Assembly: GCA_963556195.1 (NCBI GenBank)
Contig: OY744525.1
Location: forward strand, 56,299,946 to 56,363,945
DNA from: Sepiola atlantica
Taxonomy: Eukaryota; Mollusca; Cephalopoda; Sepiida; Sepiolidae
DNA: 64,000 bases
Reading direction: 5' to 3'
This document shows positions 62,931 to 64,000 of this stretch, one piece after another (position 1 is the stretch's first letter; every line of letters starts with the position of its first letter). Position numbers and translations under genes: made by a program. The notes under the pieces were generated by a model. The model was given only the letters and a program-made list of their open reading frames with translations. It did no database searches and was not told where the DNA came from.

Positions 62931-64000
62931 AAATTTCTGGATGTTTTTCTAAGTAAGTCAACGGTTACTTCCCTTTGTTGAGGGGTCGGGGGGGCCCTAC
63001 GTGCAGGTCGAAGGTCATATGGATATTGCGTGGGTGTTATGCCGTGAAGGCCATGGTGTGTCACGTGATTTCTATTTTTAGCAATGATGCATTGTTGTGT
63101 CTGGAGATATCGGCGCGAAATTTAGTTAGAACAGACTCGCATGCCGGATTGAAAACACCTGCGAACTGTTTCTCCGTCCACGTGGGGACGTTAAATTTGT
63201 AAAGAATTTCTACTTGAGGAAATTCAGGAGATAAAATTATCTCCGGGCAAGAATAGCCTTTTTTGTAAGAGCAGAGTTAGTCGTTGAGGCCGACACATGT
63301 TAAACCTGTTTCTCCGTCCACGTGGGGACGTTAAATTTGTAAAGAATTTCTGCTTGAAGAAATTTAAGAGATATGATATCTCTTGGCTGAATTGCATGTT
63401 GTTTATGAAATATTTCCCCTCGGTCAAGAATATTATCCTTGGGAAGTTGTTTCAAGCCAGATACTTGAAATAAGGAGATGGAGAATGTGAGCGAGACAAG
63501 ATGAACTCCATGCAAGAAATTGCCTATGTTGAAGAGCTTGGCTCCCGAGAACTGAAATACTTTGCAACACAGATCGATTCGAGAGATATAACTGTGCCAG
63601 TTTTATCCTTACTTTCGCGCGTGATTGCCGTTCAAGACTTGGAATGAAGAAGTTGAACGAGATAGCTCCGGGGACGAAGTTGCCTATGTTGAAGAGCTTA
63701 GCTCCCGAGAATTGAAATACTTTGCTGTCGAGAAGATTCTAATCAGAGATTAAGAATCATAGAGATTGATCGTCTTTGCAACACCGATCGATTTGAGATA
63801 TACAACTGTGCCAGTTGTATCAGTACATTCGCGCGTGATTGCCATTCAAGACGAACGATGGAAAATAGTGAGTATTATGTTTATTTGAAATGTGTACTGT
63901 TCTTGTGCCATACATATTGCGTTGGATTTGCTAAAAGAAAATATTGAAGAAAAAGGAGAAGAAAAGAACTTTCTGACAGACGTTTGATAAAATAAAAAAA
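62930..64000 (+). repeat. Dispersed repeat B, plus copy with internal duplications
   Basis: Inverted partner of 51360-52600. Internal direct repeats: CTGTTTCTCCGTCCACGTGG at 63168 and 63306, TTGCCTATGTTGAAGAGCTT at 63519 and 63680, and CGCGCGTGATTGCC at 63616 and 63831. Repeat copies thus differ in unit number. It runs to the window end. LTR identity is suggested by length and dispersal only. Confidence 0.75.

Overview
The window is animal nuclear DNA, most likely from a mollusc and probably a coleoid cephalopod such as an octopus (inference). It is AT-rich, full of homopolymers and TA/CA microsatellites, and consists almost entirely of mobile-element remains. Pointers to a cephalopod are a SINE-like 3' end at 32345-32400 with a GATGATGAT tail, a decayed C2H2 zinc-finger fragment at 7363-7518, and many foldback repeats. 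I see no operon, CRISPR array or other prokaryotic structure, and no intact host gene. One possible host first exon lies on the minus strand at 44652-44905.

Layout. 1-2.1 kb: decayed BEL/Pao-like gag-protease. 3.1-3.5 kb: C-terminal relic of a pogo-like transposase with a PHD finger. 4.1-5.7 kb: a 65-bp satellite split by an LTR-like insertion. 5.7-6.4 kb: LTR-like end with a primer-binding-site-like motif. 8.3-10.2 kb: scrambled Ty3 pieces (RNase H, gag, integrase) and an LTR-like promoter region. 10.48-14.07 kb: element with about 310-bp terminal inverted repeats and one 927-codon reading frame (two nonsense codons) encoding a PIN/FEN-like nuclease domain and a Tesmin/TSO1-like CXC domain, but no DDE transposase that I recognise. 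14.07-17.5 kb: pogo/Tigger-like transposase with 33 copies of a 36-bp repeat and a PHD finger. 17.57-22.19 kb: a MULE/ZSWIM-type transposase gene split inside its SWIM zinc finger by a nearly complete Ty3/gypsy gag-pol.

22.7-27.5 kb: 5' ends of further Ty3-like elements. 28-34 kb: AT-rich DNA with hairpins, a LINE fragment and a minus-strand hammerhead ribozyme. 34-41 kb: a MITE-like element, an LTR-like region with a duplicated core, LINE remains between long inverted repeats, and a plus-strand hammerhead ribozyme. 41-46 kb: another LTR and a nest of foldback palindromes, one with a tRNA-like sequence in its loop. 46-54 kb: LINE fragments, a third LTR copy carrying a 655-bp insertion with a 13-bp target-site duplication, and a repeat with a U2-snRNA-like head. 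57-62.3 kb: an L1/Tx1-type LINE with decayed ORF1 and ORF2 behind a 400-bp TTG/CTG tract. 62.3-64 kb: two repeat families that also occur inverted at 47-52.6 kb.

Most noteworthy are (1) two 49-nt type I hammerhead ribozymes on opposite strands whose three stems covary, (2) the long-TIR element whose only large protein is a PIN/FEN-like plus CXC protein, (3) the Ty3-in-SWIM nested insertion that creates an in-frame chimera, and (4) the nested foldback cluster with a tRNA-like loop. All domain calls were made by eye from translations, with no database search.
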